DNA of 64,000 nucleotides from Caprimulgus europaeus (GCA_907165065.1 OU015534.1:15693686-15757685), one strand, 5' to 3'; counted from the stretch's first letter, positions 49,501 through 63,500 are shown. Notes: a model not told the origin generated them from the sequence alone. A program made the numbers and translations.

Positions 49501-52500
49501 ATCTCTCTAATCTTCAGAGTACTGTCTGGGATTATCTCCTGGAAATCAAATACCCATCTCAACAGCTTGCTATTTTATTTTTTTTTTTTCAATATATCAG
49601 CAAACATGTGCTTGGTTGAGTCCATTGCTGCTGTAAATATCTTTTATTATACAGATCACGGTCAATTTACAAGCTGTAGCAGTACGATATTGACACAACG
49701 TAGCATTTCATGTACAATAACTTTTTATAGGCCTCATCACTCCAAACACACTCTGGGTGAAATCCAGCACTGGTGTAAGCAGATACCGTAACCCCACGGG
49801 TATATCCACAGACTACAGTCAATTACACTCAAGCCCCTTTGGGGCCCCTTTGGTTCAGGCATGTGTCCTGGTTAAACTATCACAGCATGTTTTTGAACAG
49901 CTTTAAGACATGAGCACTTCTATTTTTAACTACACAAAAATATCATTTCAGAGTGTCTTTATCTGTTTGGTAATCAAAGCTTCAAAGTTCTTTTTCAAAT
50001 AATCTCTTCAAGTTCCCATCTGTTGTCTGCCCCCGTTTAAGAAAAAGGAAGTCCCAGAATTTCAGCAGTTTGGAGAGGCGTTTATTTTTGTTGCACAGCC
50101 CACAAGCCAGTAAAAAAAAATAAAAACCAAAAAGTTACTTCCACTGTATGAAGGCCTTAAGATCAAGTGAGGCATAAGTTGAAAGAAAGTGGAAACTATC
50201 AAACCAACATGTTCAGGACTTAGTGAGAAAAAAAATGAGAATGAGATATTTCTGCCTCAGCAAGGTTGTGCTGTTTCATGTAGTTAATGCATTCTTTCAT
50301 AATATAAAAACTCTCAGCATCTGTTCAATCCCCACCTTACCAAGTGTAACTGAAAATAATTTCATACAGGTTTACTGAAATAAGTCTGAAGTGATCAGTT
50401 CATTAGTTTGATGTATTGCAATGTGACAACTATTGTGTGTTATATTGTAGTACTAACACTAACCATTTTTAAGGAAGATAATTGGTATCTAAGCTTTATG
50501 TTCTAAAGAAGCTCTAAGTCTTTTGAAGATGATGATTCAATTGACAGAAAAATCTACATTTATTTACATTATTAGAGTCTCTTGATGCTTTGTTAATTTA
50601 TATTTGGGCTGGGAGAAAGAACTAAATCCTTTCGCATATAATATTAGAATTTCCTTGGATAGGTTAATATACCTTTTTCATTAGCAAAGCTTTTATTCAC
50701 TTGACAATACTGCACAAGAACTACTCTCAAAACATTCCTATCGGGTAAATACTATGCATCTGCATTAAGCAAATGGATGCAGATTCAAATCTATTCAAAT
50801 GCTGTTGGTTCAATGTCATGTCAGCAGTGAATTTGTGCCTATCAGATAAGTACATTTGTCAAAAGACACACAGGAGATAATGATCTGAAATATGCACGAG
50901 GTTGAGTAAATCTATTTTCAGTATTCATCTAATTTACTTCACACTTTATACACTGCTTGGAACATGACCTCTGGAATCCCTGGCAGAACAAAGTGCACAA
51001 GTCCTCCCAGGTCTCATATATGTGCTCAATAGATTAGGCATCATAGACTGTCTTGCAAAATTTAACATATTTAAGATGTATTAGAGCCTTGTGATGTTTC
51101 TTAATAAATATAGTTTAAAATAAAATTACATTTTCCTACGATATCTTCTGAAATCTTCATTTTAGATACAAGTCTTTACATTAGCAAAACTACAGAGAAC
51201 TCCATACTACATAAACACAATATTTTGCATATGAAAAGGACTACTAAATAGTCGATGATCTTAAAATAAAACTGTATGCAGAATATTAATCTGAAGTTTA
51301 TATTTTATTAATATCACCATTAAAACACTGAAATACATTAGTTCCTCACTGTTTCTCAAAAAATCCTGGGTGATATGAAAATCTCTTTATTTGGGCCTGC
51401 CATTTTACCTCAAATCAGTTTCTAGCTGCATGGATAACAGGTTTTAGGTTGTTTGGGAAAGCATTTTCTTTTTTACAACTGTAAATTAATTTTGCAATGG
51501 TGACAAATACTTTTTAATGACAATAACAGGACTATAGAATTCTTTTAGATTTTTTTCTAGTATACATGCTTCAACTGTTTTACCTATAAAATAGAAATAA
51601 TAATTATAGTCTTCTTTACAAAGGCATGTTAGATGTAAGTGTACCATGTGGTGCACTGATAAAATATTTCCATATTCATAGTCATTTCATTGCTAGATAG
51701 GTGTTTGAGAAAAACCAACACAGTGAAATGACAATAGAATCAATACTGCCTTCTCCAGGGAAATTTCATTAACAGTAGAAAAATCTTCCTAATACCAGTA
51801 CTGCAAGATGCACTGGGCTGCAAAATACAAAACCATCTAACCACATGTACCTAATTCTGATCCCTCAAGGCTGACTTGCTTGTGGAGTCAGGTGCCTCTA
51901 CACTGCAATTCAGTTTCCTGGAGTGCCTGCTAGTCTGACAAGGTGGGCAGCCTGGAGTCAGCACACATCGCTTCTCACCCACTCAAACTGGGATGTTGCA
52001 GCAAAGGACAAAAGAGGGACAGAAGTGGCAAGATATTTCTGCAAAGAGCAAGTGGAAGTTATTGTAGAGGGGACAAGGACTAGCCATTTGTGTTTCTAGG
52101 AATACTTAAGTCTAGAATTATAGCAGCCTCTTTTGCAACCTGTAGTAAATCCTACCACATCTGAGTTTGTGCCCCATAGCAGTAAGTAATGCAGGACCAG
52201 TATCTGTTTAGATGCAACAGCACTGCATGCAAGAAATACAGAACATAGGAGGGCACTGAATGGACGCACTGACTGGACCTGGGCTATGGACAGCAGTCCT
52301 AGTCTCGTGCAGATTAAACAAACATTTAAGAGCTCAGATTTATATAACAAAGATGCAACATGTCAGGAGGCAGCAAGAGCAGAGGTGCTTACTAAAATAA
52401 CATGAGCCAAGAGGGATCCCACAGCCACAGGGACCAGCCCTACAGTACCCAAGCAAGGTAAGTAAGACAGGCCTGGAGATGGTGGATAGACCAAACCAAG

Positions 52501-55500
52501 AGCCCATATCATAAGGCAGTATCATGGTAATGAAGCAGGTCCAAGTTCAAGCCAGGAGGTCAGTCCACAGGCAAAGATAAGGTCCAGCAATTGCCAAGCA
52601 GATGTGTAGAGATGAGGCAGGACTGACACCAAGCTAGGAAGCCATCCCATGGGCTTGGGCCAGGGCATACCTATGCAGGAAATCAGCACCCATCCCCTCC
52701 ACCGCCCCCATAGCTCCAACAAGAACTGAGAGTGCAGGGCTGAAATTAAGTAGAGCTCCTGAGCCCATGGGTGTGGAGGAGGCTCCAGGTGAGGCTGGTC
52801 AGGGCCACTAAGACTTATCCGTGTGCTCAGTGCCCTGCTACAACAGCAGGCAGAGGAACTTGGAATTTAAGCATCTTTCCTTTGAAATTCCATAGTACAG
52901 ATTATAAGGTTTTTCATTTTGTATTTTGTTTCACAAGGAATGTGTTTACTGTGTATCTCATATGAATGCAATCAATGTTTGTCTGGATTGCTACGTGAGT
53001 TTTAATTCAGACAGTAGAAGGAACTTCCTTGTTCAGCAACAGTTTTGTTTAGCTAGCTCTTTCAAAAGGGAGGGATATGTAGGAAGACTATCACATTTTA
53101 AATCCAGGAAAGTAGTACTGTAGTAACATATATAGCAATAATAGTAATAATTTTCTGAAGCAACTAATTGTAATGAAACACTGCCAGGAGAGGAGACAAA
53201 TTAGATAAACTTTAAATCTCATTTCTAAAACACTATCTGAAAAAAAAAAAAAAAGTGTTCTGAAATATCAGGGACACAGAACTGCCAGACTGTTGGGTTT
53301 TTAATTCTTCAGAATTGTTTATAAGAAAGAACCTACTGTTTCAGGTTGGTAAGAACAATCTTTGAAATATTTATCAGCTTGCTAATATTTAACCCCTCTG
53401 TTTATCATGTCTAATTAGCAACTCATATTGCAAAGGATAACATTTTCACTCTTATTTTAATTTCCCCAGTATTTTTAATTAGCTTTCTAATGGGCTTCTC
53501 ACCTTTCTAAAGATACTGCCTCAAAAGGCACAATAAAAAAACCCTATCAAAATAAAATGAAGCAGTCCTCACTTTTGTATAGCCAGTCTTCTTTCTCCTG
53601 TTCTTTTTTCATTATATATAAATATTTAATCACTAAATATTTATGTCACAACAGGAAGCAATACAGAAAACAAGAATAAAAGCTGCTGCCAGAAACCATG
53701 TTTATTTTTGCTGTACATCACAAATGAAAACAGACCATAAAAACACAAAGCATTCCAGAAATATGCAAAATAAGTCTCTGCGAAAGCATATGTCTTGTCA
53801 TACAGGTACGGATACACAGATCTGTCCCTTCCAAAACGACCTACTTTTTCCACAAGGTCCCCAGCTTTTTGAAGACTACAAGTTTTTCCACTGATGTTTA
53901 CAAAGGTTGCCCTAAGCAACCAGATAAAGCAGAGAGTTTAAAGGGGCCTGTCCTGTCTATGCTATAGTCTCCAAAATCACAAAAAGGAAACTTTGCAGAG
54001 CACCCTGCCCATGGAGAAACGCACAGCCTGGGGTAGGGGAATCCTTCAAATTCTTCACAACTACTTGTTGAAGCAAAGAAACAAAAGAATGCTAGAATTA
54101 TACTTTACATAGACATGATGAATTTTGGTTTTGGTTCAGACTATAGATTGTCATTTTTGTGAATGTAATAGATACTACTAATATAATTTACATTTCCTTA
54201 TGATTTCATGGGATTTTTATGTCCAAGAAGCAACAGTGACAATGTTACTGAGTGATTATGATTTATTATTTCAATTATGGTAGAAAACAGAGACCCTATT
54301 CAAAATTAGGACCCCATTGTGATGCAGTTGTCCAAAGATATATTAAAAGACCATGTCCAGACCAGAGGTCTGCAAGTTACTTAACTCAGAGCCATCAAGG
54401 AGTGAGTAGAGAGCTCCACACACGGAGCAGACACACAGGAGGGATGAACCTGGACCACACGTGCATTGCTGAGACTGTAACAAAATCACAGGTTCTTCTA
54501 GTCATAAGCAGGACTATTTCTCTCAAACTGAAATAGGTTACCTCCCCTACCATTTTATGTCTTAAAAGACTATATTGCATATTTTTCTGTCAAATAAGGT
54601 GAGGTATGTTCTACAAATTCTCTTCCATAATGACTTTGTCTCTTTTCCTTTCTCCCCACACATATGTGCTCCAATTCTTCTGGCTTTGTTTTCTTCTCCC
54701 TTTATCATTTTCAAACCCTCTTCTGTTCTGTCCTACACTACTACATTCCTTTACCAGTGACCATGCTTTTCTCTCTGGGACGGGGTGAAGCTGCCCTCCC
54801 TGAGGGGTTCTGCTGCACACCCCATACCTCCTCCTGCCTTTCTCTTCTCTCGCCTCCCTTGAAATCCCAGCTGCCATGGGACTGCCACTCTCTACCACCA
54901 CACACCTTCAGAAGCCTCTGGCTTCATCTGTCTGTCTCACCCTGAGACATACGGATGCAAAAGCACTGCATAAGTATTGGCATTGATTGTATTATTAATA
55001 TTTGCATGTTCAAAGATCATCATACAAAACACTTAGCTGCCCCTTCAAACAGGGAGTGGATAGAAAGGAACTATCCTTCCCTTATCCTCCATAGGGAAAG
55101 TGCTGTTAACTGAAGGAGAACAACATAACCTGCATTTATCACTCCTAAGAAATTACAGGAATAAATTATTTCCCTAGGAGAACCCTTTCTAACATGTCTT
55201 TTGTGCCCATTCAGTACACCATCCTATGCTAACCTTGAGGGAATGGATATGGCTAATTACACTCTGCAATAAATTGATAGAATGTTATGGCAGAAATGAA
55301 AGAGCATGTAAGCAAGGTATTTTCTTTAAGATAGTTTATGAGAAGTAACAGTTGCAAAACCTGAAAACCAACCCAGGCCCAGTGCTGCAGATAACATCCT
55401 GATAACATCCTGAAACCACTGACAGCAAAATTTCAATTGAGTATGAAGAAAGCAGGGCTTCATTCAAAAATTCACAAAAACACTTTTATCCTCAGCAATG

Positions 55501-57000
55501 GCTTTTATGGCCTTTGCCTCTGTGTTGTGTGTACTCAGGGGATTAGAAATCTCAGCTGTGGTTTGTCTTTTCCGTAATGACCAGGTAGGGCCCCAGCTGA
55601 TTTAGATATGCCTGCATCTTTATGTTCAACCCTATTAATGAAAATAAGACTTAATGGCCCAATTATTTGGTTGAAGCAAGGGATGCTAAACACCACCAAA
55701 GTGTGCTGCTGAATTTTCTTAGCTTTGTGAACTCTTTTTTTAAAAAAAAAAATAATACAAATAAGTAAAACTAGGAGGAACAAAAGAAAACAATGTTTAA
55801 ATCAGAGGATAATTTTTATTAAACAAAAACAGACAGAAGGGTATATTCCTGCGGAGAGATACCAAAGGACAAAAAAGCCACTGTCTCAAGCAATCTACAC
55901 ATAAAATCCTATCACCTCTGAGTTAAAATGTTGCACCTGGACATAAGATAAATAAGTGCAGACATTATCCCTAACATGGTTGAACTTCTATACACCATTT
56001 ATTAGAGACCTTGATCGATTATCTTTACAAGAAACTATCTGAAAGGAACTAACAGCATTGGAAATGAGAAATGCTTGAGAGTAATTTTTATATGGAGACA
56101 TGTGTTGGTTAATACATTACTTGGGAATGGATCTGCTCTTTGCACAAAATTGAATGAATGGAGTTCTTTCATGTAAATGTGATGATTAACATGGTAATAC
56201 CTAATACCAATTAAAAAGCCCTGTCTTTCACATTCCTGTGAAAAAAACATATTTCGCATGGTTATCATCTTTTAACAAGGATATAAAAAAAAAAAATTCA
56301 CTGGAAGCTTTATATTTATTTCAACTATTATTAGAAAATGAGCTCAACATTTCAGATGTGAATCTGAGTTTAAAGAAAATCCAGCTTGGATTAAATGCAA
56401 GTAGAAGTCAAACATCTCTGTTTCATGAGATTTAAAAAATTATTGTAAACATTCAATTTCTCTCTCTTGGTGGATCAGTCATGCATGTATCAAAGATACA
56501 AAACATCTACTAATATCAAAGCACACTCTGCCAATGGCTTCTCAGATTCTGGAGTTGAGAGGAAAAGCTTTTACATTGGCATTTGCATTACAATCACTTG
56601 AAATAGCCTCTTTTTGGTGTTCCTGAGGATTAATATGTTTTACTTGGATAGCACCATAGATATTTCTCGTAGCTTTGTCAGTCAAACACAAACCAAAAAT
56701 AGATCTACAAATATTAAATAAACTTTCTAAGTTGGTTTCTTGGCTGCTTTTTTTCAGATGCAAAGTGGCTTTTACTGTTTGTTTCTTGCACGGATTTTTT
56801 TTTTCCAATAGATTCACATCTATGAGTATGATATGATAATTTTAATTGCTTCATATTTCTCTTAATTAAAGGTTACTGGTGTAAATGTTCCTTTAAAGGT
56901 TTAGCTTTCTGGCTTGTAAGTGTGAGGAAAAGGCACTGCAGACACACATGATTAAAGAACTTCTCGTGTAATCCGCTGAGCCTGGAATGACTCCTCAGTC

Positions 57001-57116
57001 ATGGCACTAGGAACCAAGGAAAGACATCGAGAAGAGTATTTAAAGGCTCAAACTCTGGAACTACCAGAAACTACTGGAAAAGAAGGCAAGAACACTTCAA
57101 TGTACATCTGCAAGCA
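57001..57116 (+). other. Candidate small first exon: 39-codon ORF with splice donor
   Basis: ATG at 57001 opens a 39-codon frame starting MALGTKERHREEYLKAQ that runs into a consensus donor, GCA|GTAAGTG (exon end 57116). Directly upstream is TGACTCCTCAGTCA (56988-57001), an inverted pair of AP-1-like half sites. The orientation is away from TTLL7, i.e. towards the presumed PRKACB. Ending at the donor gives phase 2, which does not fit the phase I would expect for joining PKA exon 2, so it may instead be a lncRNA exon or chance. Confidence 0.25.
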
Positions 57117-58376
57117 GTAAGTGTTATTTAAAAGCAAGTCAACCAGAAGGAGGCTTTCCTTCTGAAAATAGCAAGTGCTGATGCATTTGGCATATCTAAC
57201 AGTTTTCAGCAATCCAAGCAAAGGAGGATACTTATGAAGCTGTTACAAAGAATTGAGGAGTACTGCATTCTAAATTTAAATGAAGCATATTAAAGTTATG
57301 TGCTTTGAACCTGGAAGTTGTAAGTATTTTATAGTTTATAAGATTGGGGAGACAATTTTATCTGTTACAGGTATTAATATAAAGCACGGATTTAACCTGC
57401 CTTAGGGTAAGATCTAATGAAGATTTGTAGATTTAAAAACAAAACAAACAAAAAAAACCCCAAAACTTCCAGTTTTGGAAGGCCACTGGTTTGCAACAGG
57501 AAGCAGAGCAAATAATACAGAAATAGGCTCCAGGGAGAAGCAGCTTCCAGATGAGGCGACACAGAATCTGCCAAGAAACTGGTACTTGAATAAGTGCTGG
57601 ACTGGACAGTGCTCTGAGACCTTAGATATGACCAAGAGCTCAAAATAGCACAAGACAAAGATATTAGAAGCAGAAAAGCACACAGAGCTTGAAATCACAG
57701 ACAAGGAATAACAACACAAATAAAGCAGATGGGAGAAGACGAACGTTAAGTGAAAGCTTGTACTAATTTAACTGCAAGCGCCAGGGGTCTGAACCATGAG
57801 CAAACTGCGGGCTGCTGACACCCCTGCCTTGGATGCCTGTTTTCTTAAGAACAAAATATACTTGCAGAAAAAGATGGTGTGTGCAAAAGAAATAATATAC
57901 ATGAGAGCAAATGGGACATGTGTTACCTTCAATTAGTCATATATGCACAGCTCCTGGTATTTCTAGGAACTGTGCTGTAACCCTAAGAGAAAATCAACAG
58001 ATTGTAGAAAGATAAATGGGTAAAATTTCAGGTTTAGGAAAGTAATTTTGTTTCTGTTTAAAAAATATGCTTCTAGATATAAATAATAAACCAGGAAAAA
58101 CATCTTGGACTGTTTTTCTATTTTTAGATGGTACTACTAAAGATATTAGAGCTGAAGAGCTGAATATACATTAAAAAGTCTTTTAGCTCGACTTCTTTAT
58201 CCAATACAGTGATATGTGGCAATGGGACACAATTCACGGGACATGCATTTGAGCAGAATACAGTAAAGCATAGATTTAAATATGTGACTACTAGTCCTCA
58301 TCATTCTTAATTTATTGGGAGCAGAGAAGAACGTAAAAAAGCCTGGTGAACTCTTTGTGTGAACTCTCTTAGTTAA

Positions 58377-58458
58377 AATTAAAGTGACCTTCTTTTAACA
58401 TAGCCTATTTCACTTCCAAAGTGAGTTAGGCTAAATTGAATTAAGGTAATTTTTAATT
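58377..58458. repeat. 82-bp near-palindromic hairpin (MITE-like)
   Basis: The left arm from AATTAAAGTGACC to TAGCCTATTTCACTT is complementary, at about 78% of positions, to the right arm from AAGTGAGTTAGGCTA to TTTTTAATT, with a loop of about 3 bases. Near-complete palindromes of this size are typical of small DNA-transposon MITEs (MADE1-type organisation), or could be a miRNA-like precursor. Family not identified. Confidence 0.7.
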
Positions 58459-59869
58459 CTGAAGAAAAATACATACTGAGGAATTTAATATAGCTTAGTC
58501 TACTTTAAGTTAACAGCTGTAATTAATTTGGAAATCTCCGCAGAAGATCTCTAAAAAGAGAAATTGAAACACACCACTATTTCTGTTTTTAATCTTCTTT
58601 ATTCTATAAGAGGTAAGTGATTCAGAGCTTCAATATACAATAAGAATACTTCTCTAGTTCATGTTCAGCAACCCCAACATGTTGCCAAACTACTAAAAAT
58701 GCAGGAACAAAATGTGCAATTAACCTTGTTCATTTGTTTGTTTTTATCTACTTGATTTTTGTACAGAACCAACTATTCAGAAGCGCAGAAAAATACGATA
58801 ATATAAAATATCTTGCTTATTGTAGGCTGAGCAATTTATCATGGATTAAAAAAAATTGGAACATCTGTGTAAAAGAGCAAAGGGCTCCTCTTGATGTGGA
58901 TAAGGAAACTTTTAAAATGAGCCTGATGGCAGTCAGATACCTACAAAAGGATCACAAAATCAGTTATAGAGGCAGGTCAGAAATAATTTTCCTTAATAGT
59001 AATTAGCAATTCCTTCTGAATCACAAATTTGCAGGTAGGATCTTCTACAAATATGGAATAATCTGCAGAACAATTATAAGCAACTGAAAAAGTGCTGCTT
59101 GGCTGATAGCAAGAGACTACACCCCGTCTCCTGAATGATCATAGGAGATAAAGGTCAAGAACTGAGCAGCTGGACCTGGCCATTAAGGAAGGTTGTAGTT
59201 TATCTCTGCAAAAAACACGTCTGCTCAGCAGGACTTGGATCACGAGACAGCACTTGGCACCTCCTATGAATGAACATAAAGCCACTATCCATAGAAAAGT
59301 TGACAAATGCTATGTTGTCAAGGGGCAACACTGATGGCAAAAGCATAGCCCAAACTTACCTGTTGCTTTAAATTACGCTTAAAACATCAGAAAAAATTCC
59401 CTTGCAACTTTATGGCTCTTGAAAGGTTTGTGGTGAAATAAGCATAGTTAAAAATCAATAAGGGAATATATAATGCCTTTGCTTCAATGTTTATATGGGG
59501 TTTCTTGACCAGTGGCTATCTTGGGAAACATCTACTGCTAAGAAGGGAAGGTTAACAGTGGTGAAGGGTGACAACATGCTGTTGGTGTAAACCTTCTTTG
59601 GAGCTTCTCACTTTAAGTGTACCTAGTCATGTTGAAGGAAGCCAAAATTACCCTTAATTAACAACCCCTTCTTTTTTGAACCAAAATGTCCCTCAAAATT
59701 GTAACAGTCACAGTGTGCAAAACACTTTCCTGAGGCTTCAGATTCCTTCTGGATTCACAGTCAGAAAGCATCAAAGAACATATTTCAGGAGATTTGGCAG
59801 AGCAAGTTGTTGGCCAAGTTGCTCTAGTTTCATTGTGGATTCAGGGGCTGGCAATCTCAGATATTGCGG

Positions 59870-60518
59870 TGTGGCAGTTTCACTCGGCTGACAGCCAAAC
59901 ACCACACAGCTGCTTGCTCACTCTCCCCCCCACCAGGGAACAGGGGAGAGAATTGGAGAGGTAAGGTAAGGAGACTCATCAGTTGAGACAAGAACAATTT
60001 AATAATTGAAATAAAATACAACTTAAAATAATAATGACAAGAATAATGGTAATAATAGAATATACAAATGAGTGATGCACAGTGCAATTGCTCACCACCA
60101 GCCAACCACTGCCCAGCCCATTCCCAGATAATGATCCCAGAGGAGTGACAAACCTGAAACCGAAACCGCAATCCCAGAAGAGAAAGAGCTCGAGAGAGAG
60201 AGAGCTTTCCAGTCAACCCTCATTAATATACTTAACATGACGTTATATGATATTGGATATCCCATTGGCATATCCAAATGCCAATTTGGGTTTGCTAATT
60301 TTCCTGTGCCCCCTCCGCCTTGTCTCCCACATCCTTTGCACCTGCAGAGAAGCAAAACACAGGGAGGTTGGAAAGTCCTTCATCTTCCAAAGAAAACTAA
60401 AAACATTAGTATGTTATCAACGTTCTTCTCATAACAAACACCATACTGAAATTGAAACACAGCACCATTCTAGCTACTAAGAAGAAAATTAGCTCTGTCC
60501 CAGGTGAAAACCAGGACA
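59870..60518 (-). mobile_element. Solo LTR of an avian endogenous retrovirus (ERVL-like)
   Basis: 649-bp fossil LTR. Its 5' end, read on the minus strand, starts TGTCCTGG, and the ends are canonical TG...CA. It is flanked by a 5-bp target duplication, TGCGG on the left and TGTGG on the right, differing by one CpG-type transition. Five-bp duplications fit class III (ERVL). No internal region is present, as expected after LTR-LTR recombination. The overall form matches an LTR type I recall as widespread in bird genomes; exact subfamily not determined. Moderately old. Confidence 0.82.
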
Positions 60519-63500
60519 TGTGGAAACACAATGAAAGACCATTCATTCTTTTCTGTGAGGGTGGGTCCTCAACAGGAATGAAGTGGGCATCAGTGGGTTT
60601 TGTCTACCTGCACAAGGATGTACTTCATCATGCTCTGTAAAGCTAGTGCAGGGAGCAGGGGGAATTGCCATACTCCAGCTTTCATCCTTTTCCTTACCAC
60701 ATCTACATGACATAATTGATATATTCCTGGCAGGTCTGAAATTATGCTGCAGTGATGAATATTCCTGTTTCTGGGTCAGAAGCTGTAAAATTTGGAAAAT
60801 AGCTTCCATATTCACCAAGAGATGCATATGCTTCTTGGCACATTAGCAACCTGCTAGAAAAACATCCCACGCTGGCAGAGCAGGGGTTAGCTGAGAGCAG
60901 GAGATGTGCCAGTAGTGTGGAACAACCTGAAAGGAAAACAAAGAGTTAAATGCTGAATACTCTGTTTAGGAGGAGAGAAGGAGGCTGCCAAGGGTATTCA
61001 AGTATGCAGAAGTGTGGGATTTTGGGAACAGCAGTCAAATCTGGTATTCTAACACTACAATTTACAGACACTGCTGCAATGGTAAGGCAGGCTGGCATAC
61101 AAAGAGAATTACAACTAGGGCAGGTACCTATCCATAACCTGAGCACAGCCCACATCCTCAGGGTAAGAATTATCAGTATGGATGGGCAAAACCATCACCT
61201 ATATCTGCCAATCTCTTGCAATGCAGGCAAACCTTAAATGAGAGGGAAGAAAATTAAGATGCCTCGTGATTTAAATTTAGGGACTTGTTTCAAATGTGTA
61301 TTGAAAACAACTGCTGTAATTGCTACAGAAATGCCACTATCTCATCTAGAAATTGGATTGATTATGGAGTGAAATGATATGTGGCTCCAGAAGTAATTAT
61401 CATATGAAAAACTGATTTCTATTAAAAGCACGTGAGAGCCTTTGATCTAACAGAAATTTATCTTTTCTGTCCTGAAATGACCCTCTCATTTTCAGTTCCG
61501 AGTCTATGTAGAGTGGAATATGCAAGTTTCATCAGAGAACTATATATCTACTACAGAGCTTTAAGCGTTATCAGAGAAAAAGATTAGTCTTGCTAGGATA
61601 TTCCTAATTGATAGTTCCCAACAAATATGTAGAAAAATTGATTAAAACCTGCTGTGAGTCACTGAAACTACATCACTAAATGTGTATAGTTCTAAAACTG
61701 CTGAGCTCATCTTCTGAGGGTATAGCTATTTTTTAAATCTTATACAGACCAGCAAAACAAATGAAATTTCAATTTTTACATCGTACCATTACTAAAATAT
61801 TTTAACATATCCCAACAGACTATTTTTCATATTTACATAATTTGATTTTTTTCATCAACTGTGTTGAAAGAAGACAAACTACTTGTGTGTGAGCAGTGAT
61901 ATGAGGCATTTCAGCACCAAAGGATTTTATATAAGAAAGTGAAGGCTGTCTGATGACAGGACTAGAATAAGAGTTGGTGCTCTGAAGGCTAAATAAATAT
62001 ATATACATAGCATATATAATGTATATCACATTGGTATGCTCTGCATTTAAACAATGAATATTGTTAATATAGTGCAACTTGCATAAGTGGTGTGAATGGG
62101 ACTGCAGGTGTCCAGCCCTAAGCCCTTGTTTCTGTTATCTTTGATTAGACATGTAATACTAGGACCATGGAAGTGGTTCATTTAATGTTTCACAGCACTG
62201 TTGACTTACCTTTGTTATGTTTTTGACTGTGAGAGTGTTTGGATATAAGGATTTATGCAAATACATCAGTGCTGCCTGTGTATTCAGAGCATGTGCTTAT
62301 TTGAGAAGTACTGTCATGCGTTGCTGCATTATACATACGCAGTGCTCTCTGTGTGTATATAGGATTTTGCTGGAGTACGCGCAATGGCCAGCTGATCCTT
62401 GTCCAGCAAATCCCAAAGGGCAGTAATGGCTATTAGACCTTGGTGGATCCTCACATACGGAGCTTATGCAGCATAATTTGCTAGTGAAGGGATGAGCTGT
62501 AATGCCAAGAATATGCTAAAGACGCTGCAGCATACCTCATTTGTTAGTGATGCTGCTGCTGTCTTCTCAAGGATATCAAAATGCCTGTCAGCACCTGGAT
62601 GAAAATCAGCTGACTCAGATTCAATCTGGCCAAAATGAAAATGATGATGGCTGGAACAGGGAAAATGTTTTAAATATCATTACCTATCTGTGACAGTATC
62701 TTCGGACGTTTATTTAAATACTACAGCACCTCAGGTTTCTATTTTCTGTCATTCTCTGGAAGATCAAGATGGCTGATGGCAAAAGAAGCCTCTTCTTTTC
62801 CCAAGCTTAACTTTTCCTCCTGATGCAGATCTGGCAGTTGCAATCTACGTGCCCCTCCCTGGCAGAGTGAATGACCAGTAACTCAGCGAACCTCTGGGCG
62901 AGCGTGTAAGGAATGCAGGGACTTGGGCAAAAGAGACAGCCTTCTTCAATAGTAACAGCTTCACCACCCCCAATGGTTTGCCGGTTATTTCCTCACTATG
63001 TCTAACTCTTGTTTCTGATCTTCAAAGTGGTAAAGACCTGGCTTTCCCCAGAGGCTGCTTCTTTAATCATGGGTAACGCTGTGAAGCAAGCAGTATCACA
63101 CAGATTAGGATAATGCAAGTCAAAAGGTGAAAATCGGGAGAAAGTCCCTTAACTGAAGTGTTCATTGACAGAACTTCAACCTACAAAACTTCGGGATAAT
63201 TCAGGTATGTGTTCCCAAAACTTTGCAATTGGATAATCCAGGCAGCTTGTACCATAGTCAAGGCAGAGCTGCACCCTGGCTAGATCTGCCCAGTCTTCAC
63301 ATGCAAAGTACTCCACGGAACAGCCTCGGGAGATTGGAAATTTCCAAGAGGTATCTGCTGTAGTGTGCATTAGCGTATGTGTATGAAATCCTGTCTTACA
63401 GAGTGAGGTAACTCGGTATTAGGCCGTGACAGCGTGTCCTGCGCCGGCAGGCAGCCCAGGGTGTCAGGAGAGGATTGTGATGGCCCCTGTGAAAGATGGC

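Larger units (their letters stand above)
46521..59869. other. Intergenic AT-rich region upstream of TTLL7
   Basis: No protein-coding exon recognised. Slightly GC-richer blocks at 47570-48130 and 51860-52870 contain open frames without family similarity and could be decayed repeats. 53380-53520 is rich in TAAT-type homeodomain-like words. A pyrimidine-rich block occupies 54640-54940. A small candidate exon lies at 57001-57116 and a palindromic hairpin at 58377-58458 (separate entries). Confidence 0.6.

Noticed and set aside
49861-49890. TGTCCTGGTTAAAC resembling the start of the avian LTR
   Set aside because: Similarity stops after about 10 bases; none of the following LTR words are present.
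63071-63115. ATG GGT AAC GCT (MGNA...) resembling the PKA C-beta1 N-terminus
   Set aside because: After MGNA the frame reads VKQAVSHRLG and stops; it lacks the AKKGSE motif and a splice donor. Coincidence.
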